Part shown: one piece after another, positions 18,301 through 25,380 of the stretch
How positions within the stretch are numbered: position 1 is the stretch's first letter
Layout: every line of letters begins with the position of its first letter
Source of the DNA: Noviherbaspirillum massiliense JC206
Lineage (GTDB): Bacteria > Pseudomonadota > Gammaproteobacteria > Burkholderiales > Burkholderiaceae_D
Reading direction: 5' to 3'
NCBI RefSeq assembly: GCF_000312045.1
Contig: NZ_HE978634.1
Coordinates: 1,027,281 to 1,091,280, forward strand
Length of the DNA stretch: 64,000 nucleotides
Translations under genes and position numbers: made by a program
Notes under the pieces: generated by a model
Seen by the model: the letters and a program-made list of their open reading frames with translations, nothing else
Databases searched by the model: none
Told to the model about the DNA's origin: nothing

Positions 18301-19281
18301 GCCGCCCAGGCGGAAATCGTCGGTGAAAAGGTTCTTGCCGCATTCATCCCGACTTTTCCGCTCGATAGCGTCGAGCACCACAGTTCTCCCAGCATAGGCA
18401 TTGCCTTGTTTGGCGGGCGGTCGGATACCGTCGATGAATTGCTCAAGCGCGCGGACCTTGCGATGTACCAGGCCAAGGCGGCAGGGCGGAATGCCATCCG
18501 CTTCTTCGACCCGGAAATGCAGAACGTGGTGAGTGCGCGCCTGTCGCTCGAGGCAGATTTCCGGCATGGTCTGCAGCGTCAGGAATTCCTGCTGCATTAC
18601 CAGGCGCAGACCGACGGCAATGGTCACGTCAAGGGTGTCGAGGCGCTGGTGCGCTGGAAGCATTCGGTGCGCGGTATGGTATCTCCCGCCGCTTTCATCC
18701 CGCTGGCGGAGGAAACGGGACTGATCACCAGCCTGGGAAAATGGGTGCTGGAGACGGCTTGCGCGCAGGTGGCAGCCTGGGCAGCGAGACCGGAGACTTC
18801 GCACCTGAGCGTGGCCGTCAATGTCAGTGCCCGCCAGTTCCATCACCCGAAGTTCGTGGATCAGGTGCTCGACGTGCTGGAATACACCGGCGCCGATCCG
18901 CGGCATCTCAAGCTCGAGATCACCGAGAGCATGCTGGTGAAAAACATGGAAGACACCATCGCCAAGATGGCCGCGCTCAAGGCCAAGGGCGTGGGCTTTT
19001 CCCTGGACGATTTCGGCACCGGCTATTCCTCGCTCACCTACCTCAAGCGCCTGCCGCTGGACCAGCTGAAGATAGACCAGTCCTTCGTGCGGGATGTGCT
19101 GGTCGATGCCAACGATGCCGCCATCGCCCGCACCATCGTCGCCCTCGGGCAGATCCTTGGGCTGGAAGTCATCGCGGAAGGCGTCGAGACCGAGGACCAG
19201 CGCGATTTCCTGGCGCAGCATGGATGCCACGCCTATCAGGGCTATCTGTTCAGCCCGCCACTGCCGGCGGAACAGTTCTGA
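15307..19281 (+). CDS. Multi-sensor GAF/PAS diguanylate cyclase-phosphodiesterase (GGDEF-EAL)
   Basis: A 1324-aa soluble protein for c-di-GMP turnover. Order of domains: GAF (about 15-160), PAS/PAC (about 190-305), PAS/PAC (about 310-430), GAF (about 455-610), a further GAF-like region (about 615-775), PAS (about 780-900), GGDEF (motif intact at 980-984) and EAL (motif at 1112-1114). The EAL domain keeps NVSARQF, LEITES, DDFGTGYSS, KIDQSF and EGVET, so phosphodiesterase activity is expected; YQA replaces the usual YQP. No RxxD I-site precedes GGDEF. There are no membrane helices, so it senses cytoplasmic signals. ATG 15307 has an AAAGGTG site about 13 nt upstream. Confidence 0.92.
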   Translation: MGNPGFSEQNRLDVLQSFHILDTPPEAIFDRLVELASRICETPIASISLIDKHRQWFKSKIGLDLQETDREIAFCRFTILGMDPFIVHDARKDPRFHDNPLVTGKPGLVFYAGVPLISPQGFAIGTLAVMDYVPRTLTDAQLAVLKMLAEQVMMHIELRRQRAQLESLATERDRINSALVRKTEHLTKAQQLAHLGSWEFRSRGRQLTWSPEITRIFGITDENFPRTVEAFLTIVHPDDRPRMEATSREAKEGRKPFDAEYRIVRPDGEIRHIHALAERYPDDGEQGQYILAGTVQDITVRRKTEQQMHLLKTCVAQLNDIVMITEAEPIEEPGPRIVFVNDAFQRITGYSPEEVLGRSPRFLQGPNTQRGELERVRAALEKKEPVLVEVINYAKDGREFWSEISIFPVAQSSDHFTHFVAIQRDVTDRKKRMQDLAYTTRALQMLTRCNEAMMKMESEPELLVQICRVAVDIGGYRMAWVGYAHDDARRSIEPVAHAGAGEERNYLANVEFSWSEDDPAGCGPAGRCIRSGKPIVVVDVGTDPGFRPWLPAARRYGFNGVIVLPLREKNTTFGLLSLHMQDVRPVREDEILLLQELADNLAFGISSLRTKEEQRRFESAVVKVAAGVSASSGGEFFERLVCNMLAALGADAGFVARFVPESPGKVRTICAVIDRETVQNFDCPVEDSPCGSLSATVDCVVRDHGAELFPECPQLAAIGAHAYVGRRLDSSGGEPLGILFVLFRGPLRQTELVMSTLQIFAARAAAELERQEADARIRDQASLLDKAKDAIFVCGIDFRITYWNKGAERLYGWTAEEALGKTKLELMYDESSELAHATAMVLRQEEWRGENRQRRKDGSPVVVETHWTLVRDEEGKPQSILAINTDITQRKEAEREIERLAFYDSLTRLPNRRLLLDRLEHALATSGRSGHSGALLFIDLDNFKTLNDTLGHDKGDLLLKQVARRLEGCVRKSNTVARLGGDEFVIMLEDLSAHPQEAAAQAEIVGEKVLAAFIPTFPLDSVEHHSSPSIGIALFGGRSDTVDELLKRADLAMYQAKAAGRNAIRFFDPEMQNVVSARLSLEADFRHGLQRQEFLLHYQAQTDGNGHVKGVEALVRWKHSVRGMVSPAAFIPLAEETGLITSLGKWVLETACAQVAAWAARPETSHLSVAVNVSARQFHHPKFVDQVLDVLEYTGADPRHLKLEITESMLVKNMEDTIAKMAALKAKGVGFSLDDFGTGYSSLTYLKRLPLDQLKIDQSFVRDVLVDANDAAIARTIVALGQILGLEVIAEGVETEDQRDFLAQHGCHAYQGYLFSPPLPAEQF

Positions 19282-19394
19282 AAGCGATTTTCCTGATCAA
19301 GGAATTTTTCCCTGCCTGTTCTCGCATGCCCTTTTACAGGCAATGCCCTGGAACACCGGCTGCGCAAATTTGACTAAGCCGAAGGAGGTGACGT

Positions 19395-19772
19395 ATGGCT
19401 GGCAGCAACTGGTTCGAGCGGGGAGAGGTCTTTTCATCCATCCGGAATTTTTGGCGTCTGGCAATTCCGCTCTGGCACTTTCGCGATGCGAGCCGGGGAA
19501 CCCTGGAGCAGCGCATGGCCAATTACCGCTACAACCGCTCCCAGCGCAAGATCCTGCCCTTTTATGTCATGAAGTGGATAGGCATTGCCACCTGCCTGCT
19601 GCTGATGATGCAGGTCTTGTCCGAGATGATGCTGCTGACGGCCGCTGGCAGCGCCAATCATTTATGCGCGACCCTGGCCTGCATGAGCGCCGGCATCGGC
19701 TTCGCCTTCGCCTGCGTGGTGGTCGCCGTTCTTTTCGCCAGCTACCTCTTCCTCACCTATATCAAGCGCTGA
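19395..19772 (+). CDS. Small membrane protein of unknown function
   Basis: A 125-aa protein. About 50 N-terminal residues are amphipathic and charged (RDASRGTLEQRMANYRYNRSQRK), followed by two transmembrane helices (WIGIATCLLLMMQVLSEMML and IGFAFACVVVAVLFASYLFL). The start is well fixed by a full Shine-Dalgarno AAGGAGGTGA at 19380-19389, suggesting strong translation. It lies 113 bp after the GGDEF-EAL gene and may be co-transcribed. Family not recognised. Confidence 0.7.
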   Translation: MAGSNWFERGEVFSSIRNFWRLAIPLWHFRDASRGTLEQRMANYRYNRSQRKILPFYVMKWIGIATCLLLMMQVLSEMMLLTAAGSANHLCATLACMSAGIGFAFACVVVAVLFASYLFLTYIKR

Positions 19773-19797
19773 GAGGGGGCGAGCAGCGGCTTCCGGA

Positions 19798-20691
19798 TCA
19801 CGATGCCCTGCCGGGCGCCCATCCGAACAAATCGCGGAAAGCCCGCCGGTATGCGGAAGCGCCCACGCGCATGCTGTTGTTGTGCGTGCCTCCGGGTACC
19901 AGCAGCAGGCGCTTTCGCTCGGGCGCAGCCATATACAGCGCTTCGCTGAAGCGCGAAGGCACATAGCGGTCATCGGTGCCATGCACGATCAGGACCGGCA
20001 TGTTCACCCTGGCGATCTTCGTGAGCGAATCGAATTTTTGCGACAGCAGCAGCTGTGCCGGCAGCCAGGGATAGCTCAGCGATTTTGCGATATCGGCCAG
20101 CGTGGTGAACGAGGATTCGACGATCAGGCCACGCGCCGGTGCCGGCATGCCTGCCTGTCGTCCTGCACTGAGGCTGGCGGCAAGATCGACGGCGATCGCG
20201 CCGCCCAGCGAGTGGCCGTAGATATAGCGCCGGGCCGGATCGGGCTGCAGCTGTGTCAGCTTTTCCCAGGCTGCGCGCGCATCTTCATACACCGTCTTTT
20301 CTGAAGGCAGGCCGCCGTCGCTCCGGCCGAAGCCGCGGTAGTCGATCGCCAGCACGGAAAAGCCGAAATCATGCAATTGCTCGATCCGGAAGGTCTGGCC
20401 GGTGAGGTTCCAGCGCGCGCCATGCAGATAGAGCAGGGCCGGTGCCTTCGGATTGGCGGCAGGCCACCACCAGGCATGAATATGCTGCGCCTTCCCATCC
20501 GTTTTGACTGGAAGGTCCGATTCCACCACGCCGTCGGGCAAGCCGCTGTACCAGCTTGCCGTGCCTTCGGCCACGCGGAAGGTGAGTTCGCGTTCTTTCT
20601 GTTCCAGCTGGCTGCAACCGGCTGCCACCAGCACTGACACCATGCCGATACCGGCAATGATGCGCAATCCGGCGCGGCGCAGCCGCACCAT
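19798..20691 (-). CDS. Alpha/beta hydrolase lipoprotein
   Basis: A 297-aa predicted lipoprotein. A signal sequence with lipobox VAAGC near residue 26 precedes an alpha/beta hydrolase domain: LYLHGARWNLTGQ (oxyanion region), AIDYRGFGRSDG, the nucleophile elbow GHSLGGA, LIVHGTDDRYVP (acid Asp) and a C-terminal GGTHNN (His). The catalytic triad looks complete; the substrate (ester or peptide) is unknown. ATG 20691 gives a normal signal peptide; ATG 20721 is also possible. It is convergent with the membrane protein at 19395, with a 25-bp gap. Confidence 0.85.
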   Translation of the reverse strand: MVRLRRAGLRIIAGIGMVSVLVAAGCSQLEQKERELTFRVAEGTASWYSGLPDGVVESDLPVKTDGKAQHIHAWWWPAANPKAPALLYLHGARWNLTGQTFRIEQLHDFGFSVLAIDYRGFGRSDGGLPSEKTVYEDARAAWEKLTQLQPDPARRYIYGHSLGGAIAVDLAASLSAGRQAGMPAPARGLIVESSFTTLADIAKSLSYPWLPAQLLLSQKFDSLTKIARVNMPVLIVHGTDDRYVPSRFSEALYMAAPERKRLLLVPGGTHNNSMRVGASAYRRAFRDLFGWAPGRAS

Positions 20692-20932
20692 CCAGGAAAA
20701 CCTGAGAGCTTGATCAAACATGTTCAAAGGGAATGACAACAGAAGTGACTGGCGTGGCAACAAATGCTGCACGCCGGAACTATGACAGGCAAATCAGGCG
20801 GAAAATTTCGTACGACGCAAGAAAATCAGTGCGTCCCGAGAACGACTGCAGAGCATTGCTGGCGAGGAAGAAACGTTTGGCGAGGAATTGATCCCTGTCA
20901 TGCCAAAAACAGGAGAATTGCCATTCGGGCTA

Positions 20933-20960
20933 TTGCCCTTGGGCAGATGCTCCGTATAAT
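20933..20960 (+). promoter_or_regulatory. Sigma70-type promoter for the 49-aa membrane protein
   Basis: TTGCCC (20933-20938) and a perfect TATAAT (20955-20960) are spaced 16 bp apart, 41 bp before the ATG at 21002. No other gene on this strand could use it. Confidence 0.65.
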
Positions 20961-21001
20961 GAGCTTTCGCAATAGATTGCCTAATCTCAAAAGGGAGCCA
21001 C

Positions 21002-21151
21002 ATGAAAAAGGCCTTATCCCCTTCAGCCGTGCTGGAGCCGAAAAAGCCGGTTGCCTTCAACTACAACAAGTTGCATGCCACTCTCTGCATCCTGGCTTCC
21101 TCGGCAGTCAGCATCAGCCTGATCGTCTGGCTCGTCAAAACCCTCTTCTGA
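21002..21151 (+). CDS. 49-aa single-pass membrane microprotein
   Basis: A short reading frame with a strong AAAGGGAG ribosome-binding site and a good upstream promoter. Translation begins MKKALSPSAVLEPKKPVAFN; the C-terminal half is one hydrophobic helix (LCILASSAVSISLIVWLV) ending KTLF. The basic N-terminus suggests it stays in the cytoplasm, with the helix in the inner membrane. No family is recognised. It is convergent with the J-domain gene. The 310 bp upstream (20692-21001) hold only promoter sequence. Confidence 0.65.
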   Translation: MKKALSPSAVLEPKKPVAFNYNKLHATLCILASSAVSISLIVWLVKTLF

Positions 21152-21197
21152 ATGCCCTGCGTCCGTCAGGACAGCTTGTTGCAGCACCGTCGAGATC

Positions 21198-21623
21198 TCA
21201 CACTTTCCTGAACAGGCTGCGGGAAAAATGCCCAAGCAGCATCCGCAATTTCTGAAAGAATTTCACTGGTTTCAGGGCAGGCTGCCGGCTTGATCGGCGG
21301 CGGCCGGAACCGGAGCGACGACGCACATCCTGGGCTTTTTTTTCCGTTGTGCCACCTGCGGGCCTTGAAGATTTTCTTTCCGTTGCCGCTTCCTGCGCCT
21401 CCGCCCTGGCTATCCATTCATCATGCTCCTGGCGCTTGACTGGGTCGGAAAGTACTTCATAAGCCGAATTGATGATCTGGATGATCCTGATTGCATCCGC
21501 GCTGTTGGGGTTGCGGTCCGGATGATACTTCTGCGATAGCGTCTTGTAAGCCGCACGGATGACTTCAGGGGGAGCATTGCGCGCGACCTTGAGGTTGTCA
21601 TAGTGTGTATGGATGCGCGCCAT
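21198..21623 (-). CDS. J-domain (DnaJ-like) protein
   Basis: A 141-aa protein. Residues about 6-70 are a J domain with the HPD triad in KYHPDRNPN and the IIQIINSAYEVLSDPVKR helix, which should stimulate an Hsp70 (DnaK) partner. The remainder is Lys/Arg/Ser-rich (RRRSGSGRRRSSRQP), possibly for RNA, DNA or membrane contact. There is no Gly/Phe or zinc-finger region, so it is not DnaJ itself. It stands alone. The start at 21623 matches the usual domain start. Confidence 0.88.
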   Translation of the reverse strand: MARIHTHYDNLKVARNAPPEVIRAAYKTLSQKYHPDRNPNSADAIRIIQIINSAYEVLSDPVKRQEHDEWIARAEAQEAATERKSSRPAGGTTEKKAQDVRRRSGSGRRRSSRQPALKPVKFFQKLRMLLGHFSRSLFRKV

Positions 21624-22035
21624 CAGTCTAAACCCGAGAGGGAATATTAATCAGTAATCGTATTGAAACTTCAGCCGGAAACGCGAAGGTTTCAAGCCGT
21701 TTCTCCACCGCTTTTTTGTTGTATGCAACTGCACGCCAATAGTAAATGGGTTGAATGCAAAATCTACTGCTATATATCAACTAAGCAGGCAAATCTTGTG
21801 AATTGACTGATTAAAAGCCTGCATTTGCAGGCTTTTTGATCCGGGCAAGTACTTCTCTTGCAAAGACCCAATAATCCAGGCCCTGAGAAATTCGGACTGG
21901 AAGCCGGCTTGTCGCTGCCGCTCGGAAAGGACATTGCCGGCCAGAATGAGTACGGGTGCAGGAAGACGAAGCAGCGCTCATCCTGATGCCAGTCGTCTTC
22001 GTCCCGCCTGCATGTGAGCGCGTTTCTATGTCGGA
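21624..22035. other. AT-rich intergenic region with an orphan terminator
   Basis: These 412 bp lie between the J-domain gene and the first HTH gene. No protein-like frame is visible. The stretch 21700-21800 is markedly AT-rich compared with its surroundings, and a terminator-like hairpin sits at 21813-21836 (separate entry). Confidence 0.5.
21813..21836 (+). terminator. Orphan rho-independent terminator; possible end of a small RNA
   Basis: AAAAGCCTGC and GCAGGCTTTTT flank an ATTT loop, giving a T-rich 3' end on the plus strand (and A-rich 5' side, so it may work both ways). No plus-strand gene lies upstream for more than 600 bp. A weak promoter-like pair TTGAAT (21751-21756) and TATATC (21773-21778) could start an RNA of about 50 nt. 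Confidence 0.5.
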
Positions 22036-22383
22036 TCAGTGCATCGAGCTCGGCTGCTGTTGCTGCTGTTGCTGAGACGAGGCCATATTCTGATCCATGG
22101 GTTTTGGTTTCCCTTGGGCATCGCTCAGGCGGTACTTGGTCCGCCGGTCGCCCATCAGGTCACGCAACTCCCGGATATTCATGCCGGAGACTTCATGCAT
22201 GCGGATCAGCAGTGAAGCTCCCACAGGAAGCCGCCTGTGCCGGATTTTGCTGATGACAGGCGGCGCAACTTCCAGGGCGCGGGATAGCGCTGCGTCGTTT
22301 TTCAGGCTCATTTTTTGAAGCAGAGTGTCAAGCAGGCGATTGGGATCATAGGTTTCCTGCCCTACTAATGCGTGTTCGGCCAT
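22036..22383 (-). CDS. HTH-type regulator, copy A (paralogue of the gene at 24895)
   Basis: A 115-aa protein with a helix-turn-helix of the Cro/C1 type: LKNDAALSRALEVAPPVISK followed by IRHRRLPVGASLLIRMHEVS. The end carries a polyglutamine run of seven after a Ser pair. The family is common in Burkholderiales, but its targets are unknown. It is very similar to the gene at 24895-25212: the shared core contains identical runs of 16 and 23 residues. ATG 22383 has a TTGGAG ribosome-binding site. The 269 bp upstream hold its promoter and no further gene. Confidence 0.8.
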   Translation of the reverse strand: MAEHALVGQETYDPNRLLDTLLQKMSLKNDAALSRALEVAPPVISKIRHRRLPVGASLLIRMHEVSGMNIRELRDLMGDRRTKYRLSDAQGKPKPMDQNMASSQQQQQQQPSSMH

Positions 22384-22652
22384 GATTTCATCTCCAATGG
22401 TTGATTGTTAGGGACAAGCGTGTAACAAATGACATCTTGTCGACGATTAAATTCCCGACATGACATAAATTTTGCCAACCGCTGGACGCAAACAGTTTGC
22501 CGAAACCAATTGAGCAAGTGCATGAAAGAAGTTGCGGCCGGGGTGAAAGCCTGTATCCCACCGCGTAAAAAGCTGGAATGAGCCGATGCGCTTTCAAGGG
22601 CTCAAGACTTGAAGAACAATAGGGGAGATGGCGGCAAGCGCCGCCTGCCGTT

Positions 22653-22901
22653 TCAGCCGAAGGGGTTGTTCACCCGGTCGGTTGGCGCCAAGGGCACCTG
22701 ATCGGGTAACTTTTCCGACTGCATCACCTGCAGTACATCATCGATCAGTGCCTTCAATTCCTGCGCCAGCTGCAATCCCGCCTTGTCCCGGGTGATTTGC
22801 AGGGAGCCATACAGGGAAATGCGGTCCACCCGGTTTTCAACCGTCAGATCGCCGATGGCGGCGGAGTCTTCCTCATTCTCGAAAGGCTTGATTACAGACA
22901 T
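22653..22901 (-). CDS. Small conserved protein, operon partner of the nuclease gene
   Basis: An 82-aa acidic protein (MSVIKPFENEEDSAAIGDLT, VENRVDRISLYGSLQITRDK, then a helical ALIDDVLQVMQSE region). No signal peptide is present, so it is probably cytoplasmic. It begins 4 bp after the stop of the upstream nuclease gene, implying one mRNA. Possible roles such as nuclease regulation or immunity are speculative, since the nuclease is exported and this protein is not. Confidence 0.7.
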   Translation of the reverse strand: MSVIKPFENEEDSAAIGDLTVENRVDRISLYGSLQITRDKAGLQLAQELKALIDDVLQVMQSEKLPDQVPLAPTDRVNNPFG

Positions 22902-22905
22902 GGCC

Positions 22906-23727
22906 TTACCTCGTGGATGTGTTCGGTTCGGATGGCGCAGTGCGCGGCTTCCTGAAATTGCGGGGCGTCGGGGTCGGCAATTCCATCTTTGCTTCTTTCA
23001 CTTCGGGCGGCAGCTTCGGAAAAACATTGATGCCGATCCGTGTTTCCAGCTCCGCGATGGACAGAGTTTCATATTCCATGCCCGGCGCATTTGCCGTGAA
23101 GTAGGCCGCAGCCTGCTGCCGCGAGGGAATGTAGATTGCCTTGAATATGGAAGTGGGGACCAGAACCCGACCATTCAGGCGCTCCAGCGACGTGCCTTCG
23201 AAAATCGGGCCGGTGACGACATAAAGTTCTCCTTCACGGCGCGCAAGATTGCGTGTGGCTTCTTCCATGCCTTCCCACAGGACCTGGTTCTTGTTCGGAT
23301 TCTGCGGAATCATGTTTGCCAGCGAAAAGCTCTCGTACTGGGCGCTCTCGGTAGGCATGTCGCCAGATGGGCTCATATGGCCGCGGTCGTAGCCGGAGCG
23401 AACATAGTCCCGCAATTCGGCGCGATCATTGGCAGGCAGCTTCTCTTCCGCATGGAAAGTATTCTTGCGCTTTAGTCCCCGCGCCTGTTCGACGCTCGCC
23501 GCGGTCAGGTGTTCAGCAGACCATAGCGGGGTGCGTGACACGCCGCTGTGCAGCACCCCATAGGCTTCGAAGCACAGCATCGCCGTCCTGGTTTCCAGCT
23601 TTTCATTGACGATGACAGGTGCTTGTCCCTGCGCGAAATGCTCGGAGCAGGTAGGCGTCTGCTTGCATGCGGCAAGCAGGGTGAGCAATGCGATGCCAAA
23701 TAGAGTGCGTAGAGTGCGCAGGCTCAT
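22906..23727 (-). CDS. DNA/RNA non-specific endonuclease, lipoprotein form
   Basis: A 273-aa protein of the beta-beta-alpha-metal (NucA/NUC1) endonuclease family. The key motif YDRGHMSPSGDMP supplies the catalytic His, and SLANMIPQNPNKNQVLW carries the metal-binding Asn. An N-terminal signal with lipobox LLAAC predicts a lipid-anchored, periplasmic or outer-membrane enzyme that hydrolyses DNA and RNA with Mg2+. The C-terminal 35 residues are Pro/Lys-rich. ATG 23727 fits the signal sequence. It is co-transcribed with the 82-aa gene downstream. Confidence 0.9.
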   Translation of the reverse strand: MSLRTLRTLFGIALLTLLAACKQTPTCSEHFAQGQAPVIVNEKLETRTAMLCFEAYGVLHSGVSRTPLWSAEHLTAASVEQARGLKRKNTFHAEEKLPANDRAELRDYVRSGYDRGHMSPSGDMPTESAQYESFSLANMIPQNPNKNQVLWEGMEEATRNLARREGELYVVTGPIFEGTSLERLNGRVLVPTSIFKAIYIPSRQQAAAYFTANAPGMEYETLSIAELETRIGINVFPKLPPEVKEAKMELPTPTPRNFRKPRTAPSEPNTSTR

Positions 23728-23839
23728 GTCAGATTCAGGATCTTTCTGGGGCGGTAAATATTTGTAACGGTGGTCTTGTCTCTGGAAGCGGGTTGCTATA
23801 TTGATTATGCGTCTCTTGATTCTCTAAGGTTGAGATTTG

Positions 23840-23870
23840 GCCCGCGACCACATGGTTCGCGGGCTTTTTT
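23840..23870 (+). terminator. Orphan terminator 1 in the 23.7-24.1 kb gap
   Basis: GCCCGCGA (23840-23847) pairs with TCGCGGGC (23857-23864), with further CCA/TGG pairing inside, and is followed by TTTTTT. The only nearby upstream gene is on the opposite strand, so the transcript it ends is unknown; a start between about 23740 and 23810 would give a small RNA. Confidence 0.65.
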
Positions 23871-24060
23871 ATTTGCAAGCATGCTTTGCGCCAGCGCGCC
23901 TCTGTGCAGCAACCTGTCTTCCAGACTAAATAATGCACGGAGTAGAAAGATGCTGCACGGAAAGTTACGCAGCTTCACATGTTGCGGCATATCAATGGAA
24001 AATTGAAGGCCAAGCCTAGAATGAAAACCATCCCTCAAGGATGGTTGTTATCAGCCTTTC

Positions 24061-24092
24061 GCCCGCCGGCAAAACCGGCGGGCTTTTGTTTT
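24061..24092 (+). terminator. Orphan terminator 2, preceded by a second hairpin
   Basis: GCCCGCCGG (24061-24069) and CCGGCGGGC (24075-24083) close a CAAAA loop and are followed by TTTTGTTTT. Some 20 nt upstream a second stem, AACCATCC/GGATGGTT around CTCAA (about 24027-24047), precedes it. Two stacked hairpins ending in a T-run are typical of a bacterial small RNA 3' end. Confidence 0.7.
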
Positions 24093-24599
24093 GGCATAGA
24101 TGGGTATCTCGTATCCGGTTGCTCAGGACTTTTCGGAATGACTGCCACCTGCCGTACTTCTGATTCAGTTGCAGGAGGGGCGGAAGATCCAAGACGTTCC
24201 GGTAAGTGAATTGCCGGCGTGTTTCGTGCGCCAGCTTCCGCTGCCGGAAGGCAGGAATAAAGGCGCAGCTCATGGCGAAACGGAAGAACGTCAAAACGGG
24301 CCTAAAGAAAAATCGCGGCGACATCGACTTTTGCCTCAGGTTCCCGATGTTGATCTTGCTCAACTCGAAAAAACCATTGCAGATCAAAGTTTTACGTATG
24401 CTTATTCTTGGTTGTCCACAGTTTTGAGCACAACAGGCGGGACGGGTAAAGCGCAGTTTTGCAGCTTGCCTGGATTGATTGGGACGCTTGAAGGAAAGGT
24501 GACAAAGGGCAGGGGCGTGGAAGGAATGCGCGGACCCGCAGATCTCAAGGAACGTCAGATAGTCATGGGTCCGAAGTCCGGCCTTATTCATGCACGCGC

Positions 24600-24641
24600 C
24601 TGCAAACAAAAACCGCTTATCCCGTAAGAGGATAAGCGGTT
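24600..24641 (-). terminator. Minus-strand terminator, probably of the second HTH gene
   Basis: A 12-bp stem (24611-24622 with 24630-24641, AACCGCTTATCC/GGATAAGCGGTT) is followed on the minus strand by TTTTTGTTT. It lies about 250 bp downstream of the HTH gene ending at 24895, leaving an unusually long 3' untranslated region. Confidence 0.75.
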
Positions 24642-24894
24642 AGCTGTTCATGCAATGCACGTTGCGGATGCCATCTTGCAGTGCAGCGATGTGCACGGCG
24701 AGCGCAGATCTGGCAGACGCTGTAGCCAGTGACCTGGTTCAGCTTTTCATTGCTTCACTCGAACGCTCTTGCCAGCAGTTCGCGGAATCGGGCTGAACAA
24801 TGCCCGACACAGTGGCTGGCAGCATGACTGCATCCAGCCGTTCATCCGCAGCCAATCCTGATGGAGCGCCAAGAACTTCAGAAAACCAGGCGGC

Positions 24895-25212
24895 CTACGC
24901 AGCTGCCTGCCCATTCGATGATGAAGTGTCCTTGGGCTTGAACTGCTTGTCGCTGATGCGGAATTTGGTGCGGCGGTCGCCCATCAGCTCGCGCAAATCC
25001 TTGATGCTCAGCTCCGAAACTTCATGCATGCGGATCAGCAGGGACGCGCCTACCGGCAGCCTGCGATGACGGATCTTGCTGATCAGCGGAGGAGCCACTT
25101 CAAGGGCACGTGACAATGCTGCATCGTTCTTGAGGTTCAGCTTTTTAATTAATGATTCCAACAGATTGTTTGGATCATACCGAAACTGTTCGGTCTGTTT
25201 TGTCTCGTTCAT
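24895..25212 (-). CDS. HTH-type regulator, copy B (paralogue of the gene at 22036)
   Basis: A 105-aa protein with the same Cro/C1-like helix-turn-helix as the gene at 22036 (LKNDAALSRALEVAPPLISK, then IRHRRLPVGASLLIRMHEVS, DLRELMGDRRTKFRIS). Only the ends differ: copy B has a polar SSSNGQAAA tail in place of polyglutamine. ATG 25212 is chosen (AGAGG upstream); a GTG at 25224 is in frame. The upstream 155 bp are AT-rich and likely hold its promoter. Possibly a transcriptional or phase-type regulator; targets unknown. Confidence 0.8.
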   Translation of the reverse strand: MNETKQTEQFRYDPNNLLESLIKKLNLKNDAALSRALEVAPPLISKIRHRRLPVGASLLIRMHEVSELSIKDLRELMGDRRTKFRISDKQFKPKDTSSSNGQAAA

Positions 25213-25380
25213 CTGGCCTCTCACCCTTTTGTTGTTGCGATCTGACTCTATTGTGTCAAAACGAATAGATGCGATTTTGATAATTCTCAGTGATATTTAT
25301 TTCTATGGCTTATAAGAGAAAGCCATGGTCCCGAACAGCAGGACTGCGCCGACCCAAGGATCGCATCGGGTACTGAAGGC

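Larger units (their letters stand above)
23728..24894. other. 1.17-kb stretch without a confident gene; several orphan hairpins
   Basis: No frame here looks convincingly coding. A plus-strand frame ending at 24627 includes a stretch around 24340-24620 with some protein-like character, but it has no good start or family and may be a gene remnant. Two plus-strand and one minus-strand terminator-like hairpins (separate entries) point to small RNAs. Confidence 0.5.

Noticed and set aside
18019-19230. 403-codon minus-strand open frame within the GGDEF-EAL gene
   Set aside because: The plus strand encodes intact GGDEF and EAL domains here.
22070-22076. Trinucleotide-like GTT/GCT run at the end of the first HTH gene as a mobile or phase-variable repeat
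   Set aside because: It simply encodes seven glutamines; the run is short and there is no sign of out-of-frame alternatives.
24016-24609. 197-codon minus-strand open frame in the 23.7-24.9 kb gap
   Set aside because: It runs through the terminator hairpin at 24061, and its Cys/Phe/Arg-rich translation has no family-like pattern.
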